DNA from: Salminus brasiliensis
Lineage: Eukaryota; Chordata; Actinopteri; Characiformes; Bryconidae
Reading direction: 5' to 3'
DNA: 64,000 nt
Assembly: GCF_030463535.1 (NCBI RefSeq)
Contig: NC_132896.1
Coordinates: 22,859,709-22,923,708 of the forward strand
Positions 47,093-57,584 of the stretch are shown here, one piece after another; the first letter of the stretch is position 1; every line of letters begins with the position of its first letter. The translations under genes were made by a program, and so were the position numbers. Under the pieces are notes generated by a model. That model was not told the origin of the DNA, made no database searches, and saw nothing but the letters and a program-made list of their open reading frames with translations.

Positions 47093-48789
47093 GTTACTGG
47101 ACTGAACTGCATTCTCTGTGTCCACCATGACAGATAATTCATTTAATTAAAGTAGGAAATAGTGTAATAGTGTAAATATCTTAGATATTCATCTGTTGAT
47201 GTGCTGTACTTCTTTTTGCCCTTGTGATCTCACAGGGTGCTTTAGAGTGGCTGTTATTTCATTTAACATATTTGTTTAAAAATAATGTATTGAAGAAAAC
47301 TATGATTACTAAAACTTATGTGTATATGTTATGTGAATGTACATACTCATTATTGTGTGGATTGCTTACGTCTCACTCAGTTATGTGTGCTAAACCACAT
47401 CCTAGTAATGGATCAACTGAGCTCCTTATCTGTTGTGGGGAATCATACTTTTTTCCTAAGACAGGGAAAGCCCCTTATATACAAAGTAGAAACACTGTTC
47501 TCAGTGGGATTTCTATGTGGTGACTAAGCAATGGGGATGCCCTTAGTCATAACATTTTTCAGGCATTTAGTGTGATACTGTAGCAGTTTGTAATATGCTT
47601 ACAATTGTGGTAAGTGTGATGATGAGCACTTTCATAACAGAAAATGACCGTAGTGCATCATTATATGTAAACCCCATAGAAATACATGGAATAGAAAAAT
47701 AAAATTGTGCACTTTTTTTCAAATATTTGAACAGGGTGGCATTTGGAATAAAATGTCCAGTAACTTGATGAAAATGTAATCGAATTGAATTTGATCAAAT
47801 TTCTAATTATACAATGAATGAAAACATAACAGTTGATTAATTGGTTTGGTTAAAAACCTGTTTCAAAACATGTTTTTGTTTCAGCAGAGTTGGCAAGTAC
47901 ATAGACTATGTTCAAACTGCAGACAAATCAGATTTGTTTCTCAAATCAGATCTGGTGAGATGACTGTTCGCATTATTTGCAAGTGATCAGATTGAATTTG
48001 CGTGTCCTGACATCATGAACCTGGATTGCTGTGATAATGATGTAAGCTCTTTCATTGTTAGGCAAGTCTGTTTACTCTGCAGCCACCTTTTATGCAATCT
48101 TCCAATTTGAAATTGTCACATAAGACCATGCTCCTATTTCTACAAATTTTCTGCTTTTTCTGACTACTGTGTTGTGCAGATCTCCATATCTAGGGTGGCT
48201 TTCCCCGTATGCACTTCTACCCTCCTCCGCTCTCAGCAAAACCAGCAAGCTGGTTCTTTTTAATAAATGGATTGTGGAACTTCCGTAAACAGATATTCCA
48301 AAAAAAGTGGCAGGTCTCCTATAATGTCTCTGCTGTTATACACACCTATGGCATTTAAGCCCTAAACAATATCTTACAGGCTGCAGTGCCTCTCAATCTG
48401 CAGGCCCTTTCCCATGAATAAAACCATTTAGATTGCAGCAAGGAATTGCAAGCGCATCGACTTACCAGACTAAACCCTGCATTTGGATTTTTAAAGGACT
48501 ATGGGTCAGTATTTTAGCAGTTGTTGGCAAACCACTTATAACACAGATGATGTCCTGATGATCTGCCTTGCTATGCGTTTACAATGGCATAAGCAAATGC
48601 AAAAATGTTCATAGCTATATCATCAAGAAAACATAATTTAGAAAATTTTAGCTTTATATGATCTTTGTAGCTGAGATAAGAAACTCTGTGTTACCATATT
48701 TTGGTAAAATATATATTACTAACAAATTTGTTCCATAACTGATTTCAGCAAGCTGACATTTATATACTCAAAGTCAGGTAAGGATGTTG
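47093..48789. other. anonymous stretch
   Basis: Unique-looking AT-rich sequence; the short frames near 47224-47527 lack coding features. Confidence 0.4.
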
Positions 48790-49210
48790 ATGCAGCTAAA
48801 GCTATTAGACAAGGTATCCTTCCAGGCTGTTTATTAGACAGTGTGCTTAGTGTCATATAGAGCAAGGCTAAGTCCTGTCAGGCTGGGAAGTGTTTACGGC
48901 CTCAGATGCAGCCAATGCCTGGTGATGCCTCTAAAGCTATTTATTACACAATTTCTCCCTCCAGGCTGACCATTCATAGCCTTGTAGGCAGATGATGCCT
49001 GTAAAGCTGTGAATTACACAAGTTCTTTCTCCAGACTGTTAATCAGCCATTGTGTTTAGTGTCATATGGGTGTGCTAGTTCCTAGTTTCCTGTCAGGTGC
49101 TAAGTATTTTCAGCCTCAGAGGCAGCCAGTGGTGGCAGTGCCTCTAAAGCTGTTTACACAAGGTCTCATTCCAGACAGTTTATTAGCCCTTGTGCGTAAT
49201 GCCATACTGA
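48790..49210. repeat. diverged tandem repeat
   Basis: Blocks recur in the same order: 'cctctaaagctgtttattacacaa' variants at about 48927, 48998 and 49140; 'attgtgcttagtgtcatat' variants at about 48838, 49052 and 49189; 'cagcctcagatgcagccaatg' at about 48899 and 49110. Two to three units of roughly 140-210 bp, with partial units. Confidence 0.65.
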
Positions 49211-49729
49211 CGAGGTAAAATATGTTTACTAGACTAATCCTTATCATCAACTGTGCTTCATTTTAGACAGGACAAGTGTTTATGGATCAGAGATACCGTT
49301 TCATCCTTTTACTATGCATAAAAGTGTTACTGTTCATGGTATTTTAAATATACTGTTTATATGTCATTTTAAAGTGTGAAATATTCTGAAAGCAGGTTCA
49401 ATAAAATAATTGTTTGATATCTCCCAACCCTAACCTACAAAAAAATCCATGAAAAGATCCAAAAAAAGACATGGCACCGAAGTGGTGTAGCGAACTTCCC
49501 CTGGGTGTTGATAAGAACAAGAAAAGATAGTTGAAACAAAGGCTTACAGTGTTGTTATCAGCCTATGGCCTACAAGAACTGTGGTGTTGATGTGCTAAGA
49601 GTTAACTAAGGGTATGTGATTCTGAACTGTTTAATCAGGCAAAACATAATTATAAAAACTAAGGGCAGGAATAATTGTTAATCCTTATAATGTCATCAAA
49701 TGTTTCTGTTGGATAAGCCGATCCCATAT

Positions 49730-50170
49730 TTATTTTGAGGTTGTAGATGCATATAAATCTGGGAATTTAAAAAAGATCTCAGAACACAGTAATAATTACA
49801 AGTACAGCAACTGCCAACTGCCAATTGTGAGGGGCAGTGGTGGCTTAGCGGTTAGAGCAGTGGGCAATTGATGACAGGGTTCTTGGTTTGATACCTGGGC
49901 TTGGCTGGCTGCCACTGTTGGGCCCTTGAGCAAGGCCCCTCACCCTCCCTGCTCATTGGGTGCCGCAGCAATGACTGTCATTGTGTGTTTGATCTCTAGT
50001 GTTTGTGTTTTTTCACTGCACGGATGGGTTAAAGGTAGAAGCCAAATTCCATCTGTGCACAACACAAATAGTGAATACGGTTGTCTTGTCTTGTTTTGTC
50101 TTGTCAACATGGCCAGGTCAGGCCGTTCTAGCAAGTTCAGTCCAACAACAGATCACAGAATGATCCTCTT
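49730..50170 (+). mobile_element. Tc1-like relic interrupted by a SINE
   Basis: Left part (gttgtagatgcatataaatc, aaagatctcagaacac) and right part (catggccaggtcaggccg, ctagcaagttcagtccaa) match consecutive parts of the relic at 21590-21720. The SINE at 49829-50108 sits between them. Confidence 0.5.
49829..50108 (+). mobile_element. tRNA-derived SINE
   Basis: Starts gaggggcagtggtggcttag, with an A box, a degraded B box (ggtttgatacc), and the same body as the SINE at 39287-39526 (ctgccactgttgggccc, gatgggttaaaggtagaag). Ends in a ttgtcttgtc-rich tail. Confidence 0.75.
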
Positions 50171-50356
50171 TTTATTGGTTTAGTCAAATTACTGCCATTT
50201 CTTAATAATGTTTAAATACAAATCAAATGTCTATATGTTTAAGTAATTGTTTAAAAAAAATTAAGGTTTTTGCCATTATTAATCATTAATATTAACACTG
50301 GCCACTGTATTTCATGTTTCTGCCCAAAACTAAATTAAAACTGTTTACTATACAAC

Positions 50357-50625
50357 TACAGTCATGGCCAAAAGTGTTAGCACCCCTGGAATTCTTCCAG
50401 AAAATTAAGTATTTCTCTCAGAAAATTAGGCCAATTGCACATGTTTTGTTATACACATGTTTATTTCCTTAGTGTATATTGGAACACAAAAAACAGAGAA
50501 AAAAAAGGCAAAAAGGCAAAATTTATATAATTTAACAAAAACTCCTAAAACGGGCCGGACAAAATAATTTGCACCCTCAATTTAATGTTTGTTTAAACAC
50601 CCTTTGGAAAACATAACTGAAATCA
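50357..50625 (+). mobile_element. Tc1-like terminal fragment
   Basis: Begins tacagtcatggccaaaagtg and contains gcacatgttttgttatacac, aaaacgggccggacaaaata and accctttggaaaacataact. This is the terminal region of a common fish Tc1-like element. The transposase is absent. Confidence 0.6.
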
Positions 50626-50797
50626 TTTCCTTGTCAGCTCCACCCACTAGCCCTGTCATTCTGTATATCTATTTTTATACATATTCTTTGTTTTGTTTTT
50701 TTGCCATGTACACCCAATTAAATAATGTAACACTCAAATAATAACAATAAGCTCTGATTGTATAATGCATCTGAGAAAAAAAGAATTTCATGAAATA

Positions 50798-51083
50798 TGT
50801 AACGGTCACTTTAAGGTGGGGTACAGTGCGCATGTGCATGGAGAGTTTGGAGGAAAGCGCGGGAGAGTGTGTGCGTATGGTGAACTGTGCTGGGTTGTAG
50901 CCTGGGTTCTCCAGCTGGTGTTGTCTGGGAAGTTGTGACGAGTGAAGTGGAGGTGCTCTCATTGCTCATTAAAACCGTCTCTGAAACCCCTGCACGACGT
51001 GTTCCCTGCGTGTCTCTTAATGGAGCTAAGTATTCACCTCTCCACGAGAGCACCCACCTAACACCATACTTCCAGTCGTTACA
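50798..51083 (+). repeat. 5' LTR
   Basis: Starts TGTAACGG and ends CGTTACA. The minus-strand frames seen in both LTRs are shadows. Confidence 0.95.
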
Positions 51084-51087
51084 AAAA

Positions 51088-51099
51088 TGGCGCCCGAAC
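51088..51099 (+). promoter_or_regulatory. primer binding site, tRNA-Lys type
   Basis: TGGCGCCCGAAC, complementary to the 3' end of lysine tRNA, four bases after the 5' LTR. It primes minus-strand cDNA synthesis. Confidence 0.85.
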
Positions 51100-52093
51100 T
51101 TTTCTCTTGATGCCCTGGGGCCTGTTCGGCTTTGGAGCTTCGTAAGTTTGGATAACGAAGCCCTTTTTGGGGTCGCTACGAGGCCAATTAGCTGTGAAGT
51201 TAACCGTCAGTGCTGTGCTACTTCGCGGCTGGCGCAGGGTGTGTTTTTGCTTGTTGCGGTGCTGACGGTTAGCCATTGTTTCCCCTCGAGGCCTCTGTCG
51301 CCTGTTTTCCGCCGTTAGCGCTAGCGTGTTAGCTAGACCGGCTACAGCCTCTCGCGCCTGGATTCGGCTCGGTTTGCGAGATTGGACTTGTTTTTTGCTC
51401 TTTTTGGACCATTTTTGCCTAAGCGGACAGTCGTGTGTGTGCTTCTGTTTTTCGGATGGGACATTTTCGCTGTGGAATGCTTCACTGTTTACGGTGAACT
51501 GAATTCGCTAACCGCGGGAGCACGGGGCTAACACATGGTAGGACCCCCGTGGCACGCTGCTGGTGTGACGGTGGAGGAGCGGCGCTGGAGATTGGTTTTT
51601 TGAGACCCTTTTATTTATTTTTCCACTCTTTTTCTCCCATTTGTTTTCGCTGTTCATTTGGATGTGAGGACTGGCTTCTCGTTTTGCTCGTGGACTCATG
51701 GTTTCGGTTCAGTGACAGGACTGGAGCGTGGGGGTGCTGCAGGTGCTCGGCGCTGGGACTCCATCTCCCCTGAAATCGAGTGCGGACGCGGCGGAGCACG
51801 TGAGTCTAGTGAACTCGCTTTCCAGCAGTCCAGGACTCTTGAATGACTCAAGCGAAATCACTATAAGTAAGACTGGTCCTTATTACTAGTTTGGGTTTTA
51901 CTACTTTTTTTCTGCTAGAGTGGTAACTGGAAAAGCTTTGGTTTTTGCTACTGTTTTTTTCTTACTTATTGTTAATTATATTATAATACTCTTTTTGTTT
52001 ACAAGTGTATTAGTCGTGTTGCTTGGTCATTTCGATTTCCTTTTATCACTGTTTAATTTTGAACTTTGTTTAAGCCTGAACTTTAATCTCAAA
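51100..52093 (+). other. gypsy 5' leader
   Basis: About 1 kb without a long plus-strand frame that looks retroviral. Frames here are chance. Confidence 0.6.
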
Positions 52094-54007
52094 ATGGAAT
52101 TTCATGATGACTCTGTGACGGATGACGATGACTTTGGGCCACGTACAGCTGTACCTGAGCCACACTGTGACAGTCTAGAGAACAGAGTTTGCTTGTTGCA
52201 ACAAGAGATGCGGATATTGAGAGATTGTTTCAACTCCTCTTTGCAAGCACAGACTGAACTGCTTAAACAGTTAAAATCTGACGTTAGACCCAGTTCTCAT
52301 AGTCAGTGTGTTACATGGTCAGTTCCGTTAAGCACGTCTACGCCACATATACCTGGCCAAAAGGTGGGCCAATCAGCTGATTGTCGGCCTAATGTTTATG
52401 CAAATCATAATCCACTTAATCTAAGAGGTACTACTAGTTCCTATGGGGCTCAGATTAGTCCTGGGCACGATGCAACTGACTTGCATGATTCATCTGGAGC
52501 TAGAGTCAACATGAACACCTCTTGTGGTGTGGATCATTGCTCAAGCAATGAACTCTTGTCAGATTCCGCTGTGCTCAGTAGCACGTCACGTGTTCTTACT
52601 TCACTACTGCAACAGTCTAAACTTGAACCTCCCAAGTTCAGTAATTCTGGTGGCACTCCACCAGCGGAGTGGCTACGTGCGGTTGGAGACTACCAGCGTG
52701 ATATGGGCTTGTCGGATGCTCGGATCCTTTCTGAATTGCCTCGTTTCCTCACGGGTGAGCCAAGCCGTTGGTTTCAAGTTCTAAGGCCACATATTGATAG
52801 TTGGGCCCGGTTCTCCCAGCTTTTCCAGAAGGCCTTTATACCTTCTGATGATCAGGAGCGAACTTGGAGGGGAATTCTTGACTACTTTCAAGCTCCGGAG
52901 GAGCCTTTTCCAACTTTTGTTGCACACATGTTGAGTGAGTTTGCCAAGCTGAGACATCCACCGCCTGAACCAGATCAGGTTGAGCTGATCTGCAAGCATG
53001 CTCTAGAGAAATACACTATTGCTCTGTATGGCTCTTGTATATCTTCTGTCTCGGATTTTCTGTTGCGGGCTCACGAGCTTCATGCAGCACTGGGTCACCG
53101 TGACTCCAGCAGCTCTCGTGGGATTTCCCTTCCGTCAGTTAAGTCTGTTGTCTGCTATAAGTGCTCACTGCCTGGTTATACATCTCGAACCTGCCCGGAG
53201 TGCAATCCTAAAACTACTCAAAGGGACGGGACAGGCAACCAAAGTGGTGCTGAGTTTTCTCCACAACCCCAGGGTGGGTTGAGCAGGCAGTTTTCAGATC
53301 ACGAACGTCCCCAAAGGAAAGGGCAGCCACGTGGCCATGCGAAAGGTGGAAGGCCGTACCAACGTGACTCTTTGCCACCACACGATTCGCCTAACTTTAA
53401 TAAGCAGGTGGCTAACACTGCTGATGTTCCCCATTTAGCCCATATTGAGGATGCGTCTTCCGCAGTTTCGTGGAACACCCCATTTTGTGTCAGTGTTAAG
53501 CTGAGGAATCATGTTGTGCCTGCAACATTGGACACTGGTGCTTCACTTTCGGCCATATTAGCAGATTATGCTGACCGAAACAAAGATGGAAATGTTAAGT
53601 GTGAGCCATGGGTGGCGCCTCCATTACGATTGGCCGATGCAGCCTACTGTGTTCCAGTTGGGATTGCGTGGCTTCCTCTTTGGTTTCAGGGCCAACGTTT
53701 CTTTCATCGGTTTGTCATTTTGAACAGTATGTCTTCACCTGTTATACTTGGGATGGATTTCATGATTCGGGCGTCGGTCTCAATACATGTCCCAAGCAGG
53801 ACCGTGACTCTGGGAGTCCAAGATACATCGGGTATGTTGGACCTAGTTGATGACCCTTCAAGTGATAACACCCTTTGTGCGCTGGATGGACCAGACCTTG
53901 CTTGCTCACAGGTTGAGACTGATGCGCTTCTGGTTAAAGTAGGCGAGTCCTCATTGAGTCTTGGGCAAAAAAGAGAAGCTGCAGAATCTTTTGTGAGACT
54001 TCAGTGA
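52094..54007 (+). CDS. gypsy Gag-protease polyprotein
   Basis: Structural Gag fused to an aspartic protease, 637 aa. I chose the ATG at 52094 (MEFHDDSVTDDDD) because it has A at -3 and G at +4. The 58 codons upstream are hydrophobic leader sequence unlike Gag. Residues 45-75 form a Leu-rich coiled coil (NRVCLLQQEMRILRDCF). The capsid domain spans about 185-300 (EWLRAVGDYQRDM, LPRFLTGEPSRWF). The nucleocapsid knuckle at 354-367 reads CYKCSLPGYTSRTC: the histidine of CCHC is Tyr362 (TAT at 53177-53179). The protease active site is DTGA at 480-483, followed by LGMDFM. The frame ends at 54007 in the protease-RT linker, one frame away from pol. Confidence 0.9.
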   Translation: MEFHDDSVTDDDDFGPRTAVPEPHCDSLENRVCLLQQEMRILRDCFNSSLQAQTELLKQLKSDVRPSSHSQCVTWSVPLSTSTPHIPGQKVGQSADCRPNVYANHNPLNLRGTTSSYGAQISPGHDATDLHDSSGARVNMNTSCGVDHCSSNELLSDSAVLSSTSRVLTSLLQQSKLEPPKFSNSGGTPPAEWLRAVGDYQRDMGLSDARILSELPRFLTGEPSRWFQVLRPHIDSWARFSQLFQKAFIPSDDQERTWRGILDYFQAPEEPFPTFVAHMLSEFAKLRHPPPEPDQVELICKHALEKYTIALYGSCISSVSDFLLRAHELHAALGHRDSSSSRGISLPSVKSVVCYKCSLPGYTSRTCPECNPKTTQRDGTGNQSGAEFSPQPQGGLSRQFSDHERPQRKGQPRGHAKGGRPYQRDSLPPHDSPNFNKQVANTADVPHLAHIEDASSAVSWNTPFCVSVKLRNHVVPATLDTGASLSAILADYADRNKDGNVKCEPWVAPPLRLADAAYCVPVGIAWLPLWFQGQRFFHRFVILNSMSSPVILGMDFMIRASVSIHVPSRTVTLGVQDTSGMLDLVDDPSSDNTLCALDGPDLACSQVETDALLVKVGESSLSLGQKREAAESFVRLQ

Positions 54008-54008
54008 G

Positions 54009-57000
54009 TTGTTTACCAATCGCCTTGGTCATACCAGAGTTGCGGAGCACCGTATTGAGACGGGGGATAATAGACCAATCCACCTTCCCCCATACCGCAC
54101 TTCTCCTCTCAAGAAGAGGCTCATCGAAGAACAAATTCAGTCCATGCTTGAGGAGGGCATTATTGAACCAGCCTTGGGACCCTGGGCCGCACCGGTGGTC
54201 ATTGTACCTAAACCATCAGGAGAGGCCAGATTTTGTGTAGATTATAGAGGTCTAAACAATGTAACTGTGAAGGACAAGTATCCATTGCCAAGAGTAGATG
54301 AGTCTCTCGATTTCCTGGCTCGGGGAAAATTTATCTCCACTATTGATTTAGCTCGGGGATACTGGCAAGTTGGGGTGGAGGAGAGCTCTAGACCGAAAAC
54401 TGCGTTTACATCCCACTGTGGTCTTTTCCAGTTCAGGGTCCTGCCCTTTGGCCTTTGTAATGCCCCCGCTACATTCCAGAGGGTTATGAACACCATCTTG
54501 GCCGGCCTTATCTACAAAAGCTGTGCCGTTTACTTGGACGATATTGTGATTGTTTCTCCAAGCTTCGAACAACATCTCACTGACTTGCGAGAAGTGTTCT
54601 TGAGACTTGAGCAGGCAGGTTTGTCCCTAAAATTGGGAAAATGTCAATTTTGTCGTGATGATCTCAAATTCCTGGGTTACAGAGTCACGCACAAAGGTAT
54701 CCTTCCTGATACAGATAAGATTAGCGCTCTGTTGGCCTTTCCTGTGCCGTCAGACGTGAGGCAAGTCAGACAGTTTCTGGGTCTTACCAGTTACTACCGG
54801 AGGTTTGTGAACAACTATGCCCGGCATGCCGAACCTCTGTTTGCCCTGACCCGGCACGACACCCCGTTTGTGTGGAACGCAGACTGTCAGCAGGCAATGG
54901 ATTATTTGAGAAGCTGCCTCACTTCCGCACCAATCCTCAGCTTCCCTGATTTTGATCGTCCGTTTTGTCTTCATACGGATGCTTGCGACATAGGGTTGGG
55001 TGCAGTGCTCATGCAGCGTGACAAATCTGGAAGAGAGGTTGTCATAGCCTATGCTAGTCGAACACTTCATAAGTCTGAGAAGCCCTACTCCACAACAGAA
55101 AAGGAGTGTTTGGGTGTTATTTGGGCTCTCGAGTATTTTAGGCCATACATTGAAGGTCTTCCAATAACCGTTTACACCGACCACAGTAGCCTGAAATGGC
55201 TCATGTCCCGTCCATCTCCTTCAGGGCGCTTGGCCAGATGGTGTCTTCGCCTGCAAGACTTTGACATTCGGTTCGTCCATAAACCTGGTTATCAAAACAG
55301 AGTTCCTGATGCCTTGTCCAGAAATCCGCAGCAGGTGGACCAGGAACCTACTGATCTACTGCCTGGGTATGCCGTAGTAGCGGGCCTTGATTTGCGCTCC
55401 CAGACATTGGTGGAGCTGACCGATAAGGACCAGCTCCGGAAACTTCAAAGGGAAGACCCAGTTGTAACAGACATTCGGGAAAAGGTGGAAAACTCACAAG
55501 GTACTTCCTCAGAGGATGAGTGGCTAGACAAGTTTGCTGTTCATGATGGGCTTGTATACTACCAAGACATGGGATCGAGCTGTAGCTTGCACCCATTGAG
55601 TGGCCTTAAACTGTATGTCCCAGAGTCCCTTAGAGGATTGCTCTTAAAGTATTACCATGATCACCCAACAGCTGGTCACTTGGGGTTTACAAAGACCCTA
55701 GCCAGATTAAGACAGCGCTTCTTTTGGCCAAAAATGAGGAAAGAAGTGAAATTGTACGTGTTCACATGTCCAGTGTGTCAACTCACTAAGCCTTCTCAGA
55801 GAAAGCCAGCGGGAATGCTCGTCCCTGTTCACGCAAATGAGCCCTGGGAAGTTGCGGGAGTAGACTTTGTGGGTCCATTACCTCGTACACAGGCAGGAAA
55901 TGCGTACATTCTAGTCTTCGTTGACTACTTCAGTAAGTGGGTGGAGGTGGCTGCTGTCAAAGAGGCGACAGCACAGGTGGCAGCAAGCAAATTTCAAAGT
56001 GAAGTCTTTGCCAGACACGGTGCCCCTAGGTACCTGGTTTCAGATCGCGGAACACCTTTCATAAGTGAATTCTTTAACCGTGTGGTGGAAGCGTTGGGGA
56101 CGGAACACCGGCTCACTACTGCCTACCACCCCCAAACCAACGCTACAGAGAGGGTGAACCGTACGCTTAAGACGGCAATTAGAGCGTATGTTGGCGACAA
56201 ACACAACACGTGGGACAAATACCTCCCACAAATTTGTTTTGCCCTCCGAACGGCCACCCAGGAGAGCACAGGATTTAGCCCTGCTAAAATGTTATATGGG
56301 AGAGAATTGTCTACTCCAATTGACTTATTGACCCAACCGACTACAGAGGGGTTAAACGACCCTTTGTCAAGTCAACCTCAGACACTTGAGAAGTCTATTG
56401 GAAAAGTCCATGACCATGCTCGGGCAGCACTACAAATGAGTCATAGGCGGCAGAAGCACTACTATGATCAAAAACGCCGTTCGGTCACTTACCAGACAGG
56501 AGATTTAGTTCGTCTGAAAAGTCATCCACGCTCTGATGCAGTGGCCAATCTAACCGCTAAACTGGCTCCTGTGTATAGTGGGCCTTATCGCATTGCTCAG
56601 AAGCTTTCAGAGGTCAACTACCATTTGGTTAAAGAAGATGGTTCAGACATGGGCGTTGTGCATGTAGTCAACCTTCAGCCATTTCACACTCTGCCCATAA
56701 GTGACACTCAGACCACTACTCACCCTAATCCAGATTCTTTTGTTAGTTTGGAGAATTCCTCTGGTAGGGCAGGTGATGACAGTTTGAGTCATAGCTCCTT
56801 TGTAGAACCAGAGCCTCAAGTCCTTGATAAGGCTATAGAGGAGGAGGCCCCGCTGTTGGAAGACCCAATTCCCGCTAGTGCTGATTTGGTTGAACTGTCA
56901 GAGCCCCTAGCTCGTATGTTTGTAGATGATACTGACGGACCAGCTGCTCATAGCTATTACTTAAGGGAGAGACTCTCGAAAACAGACAAAACGGACACTG

Positions 57001-57176
57001 ACTGTTTGATAAGCACTACCGCTACTGGTGTGGCCAGTCATTTGGCTGTATCTGGTGACATTTCCGTGACCCATTCCTATGACCTGAGACCACGACATCA
57101 TCCGAGAGTTACAGCCGGCTGGACTGTAAGTAGATGGACTAACAGCTACCACACAGACCGTTTAAATCGTGACTAA
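54009..57176 (+). CDS. gypsy Pol: RT, RNase H, integrase
   Basis: A 1055-codon frame with no internal stop. RT spans about 60-260, with FCVDYRGLN, LPFGLCNAPATFQ and the catalytic YLDD at 175-178. RNase H follows (HTDACDIGLGAVL with Asp324, then YTDHSSLKWL). Integrase has the zinc-binding HHCC region (HDHPTAGHLG near 550, CPVCQLTKP) and the core D619 (GVDFVGPLP), D679 (VSDRGTPF) and E714 (TERVNR), with 34 residues between the last two. The tail has a GPYRIAQKLSEVNYHL block; I see no clear chromodomain. There is no ATG at the start: the frame opens at 53997 after a stop and continues the protease-RT linker, so it must be reached by a +1 frame change from Gag. Confidence 0.93.
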   Translation: MFTNRLGHTRVAEHRIETGDNRPIHLPPYRTSPLKKRLIEEQIQSMLEEGIIEPALGPWAAPVVIVPKPSGEARFCVDYRGLNNVTVKDKYPLPRVDESLDFLARGKFISTIDLARGYWQVGVEESSRPKTAFTSHCGLFQFRVLPFGLCNAPATFQRVMNTILAGLIYKSCAVYLDDIVIVSPSFEQHLTDLREVFLRLEQAGLSLKLGKCQFCRDDLKFLGYRVTHKGILPDTDKISALLAFPVPSDVRQVRQFLGLTSYYRRFVNNYARHAEPLFALTRHDTPFVWNADCQQAMDYLRSCLTSAPILSFPDFDRPFCLHTDACDIGLGAVLMQRDKSGREVVIAYASRTLHKSEKPYSTTEKECLGVIWALEYFRPYIEGLPITVYTDHSSLKWLMSRPSPSGRLARWCLRLQDFDIRFVHKPGYQNRVPDALSRNPQQVDQEPTDLLPGYAVVAGLDLRSQTLVELTDKDQLRKLQREDPVVTDIREKVENSQGTSSEDEWLDKFAVHDGLVYYQDMGSSCSLHPLSGLKLYVPESLRGLLLKYYHDHPTAGHLGFTKTLARLRQRFFWPKMRKEVKLYVFTCPVCQLTKPSQRKPAGMLVPVHANEPWEVAGVDFVGPLPRTQAGNAYILVFVDYFSKWVEVAAVKEATAQVAASKFQSEVFARHGAPRYLVSDRGTPFISEFFNRVVEALGTEHRLTTAYHPQTNATERVNRTLKTAIRAYVGDKHNTWDKYLPQICFALRTATQESTGFSPAKMLYGRELSTPIDLLTQPTTEGLNDPLSSQPQTLEKSIGKVHDHARAALQMSHRRQKHYYDQKRRSVTYQTGDLVRLKSHPRSDAVANLTAKLAPVYSGPYRIAQKLSEVNYHLVKEDGSDMGVVHVVNLQPFHTLPISDTQTTTHPNPDSFVSLENSSGRAGDDSLSHSSFVEPEPQVLDKAIEEEAPLLEDPIPASADLVELSEPLARMFVDDTDGPAAHSYYLRERLSKTDKTDTDCLISTTATGVASHLAVSGDISVTHSYDLRPRHHPRVTAGWTVSRWTNSYHTDRLNRD

Positions 57177-57572
57177 CTTCTTTATTTGACCACACTGAAC
57201 ATATTGTTTTTGTTTTCTGATTGTCTTGTTTTCAGATCATACTGTGTGCAGGTTTTGCAATCACATGTTTAAGTTAAAAGTTTAACAATGTTAAAAAGAA
57301 AAAAAGGTAAGTTTTCGAAATGTCTGAATGGTAAATGGAACCATGTGGTACAAGTTTTATATATTTTTTTATTTTAGCTTGACTGCTAAACGTACTAAGG
57401 CATGGTTTTCCAGGTTTAAAGAAAAAAAAGGGGTTTTTTTTGTTTGTATTTTTGTTTCTGTATGCTTGTCTGTGATATGTACTATTCCCTGCAATTACCA
57501 TGTGTGGTACGACACATTGTTGATCCTTTACAGCTTGTTTGTAGACGGCTGGGGTCAGCCTTTTTTTTTGTT

Positions 57573-57582
57573 TGGGAGGGAA
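57573..57582 (+). promoter_or_regulatory. polypurine tract
   Basis: tgggagggaa immediately before the 3' LTR. Expected primer for plus-strand cDNA synthesis. Confidence 0.7.
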
Positions 57583-57584
57583 TA

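Noticed and set aside
50887..51318. 143-codon frame across the 5' LTR and primer site
   Set aside because: Starts inside the LTR and reads through non-coding leader; the same start recurs in the 3' LTR with a different end.
51920..52093. Extended N-terminus of gypsy Gag
   Set aside because: Hydrophobic low-complexity leader; the ATG at 52094 has better context and begins Gag-like sequence.
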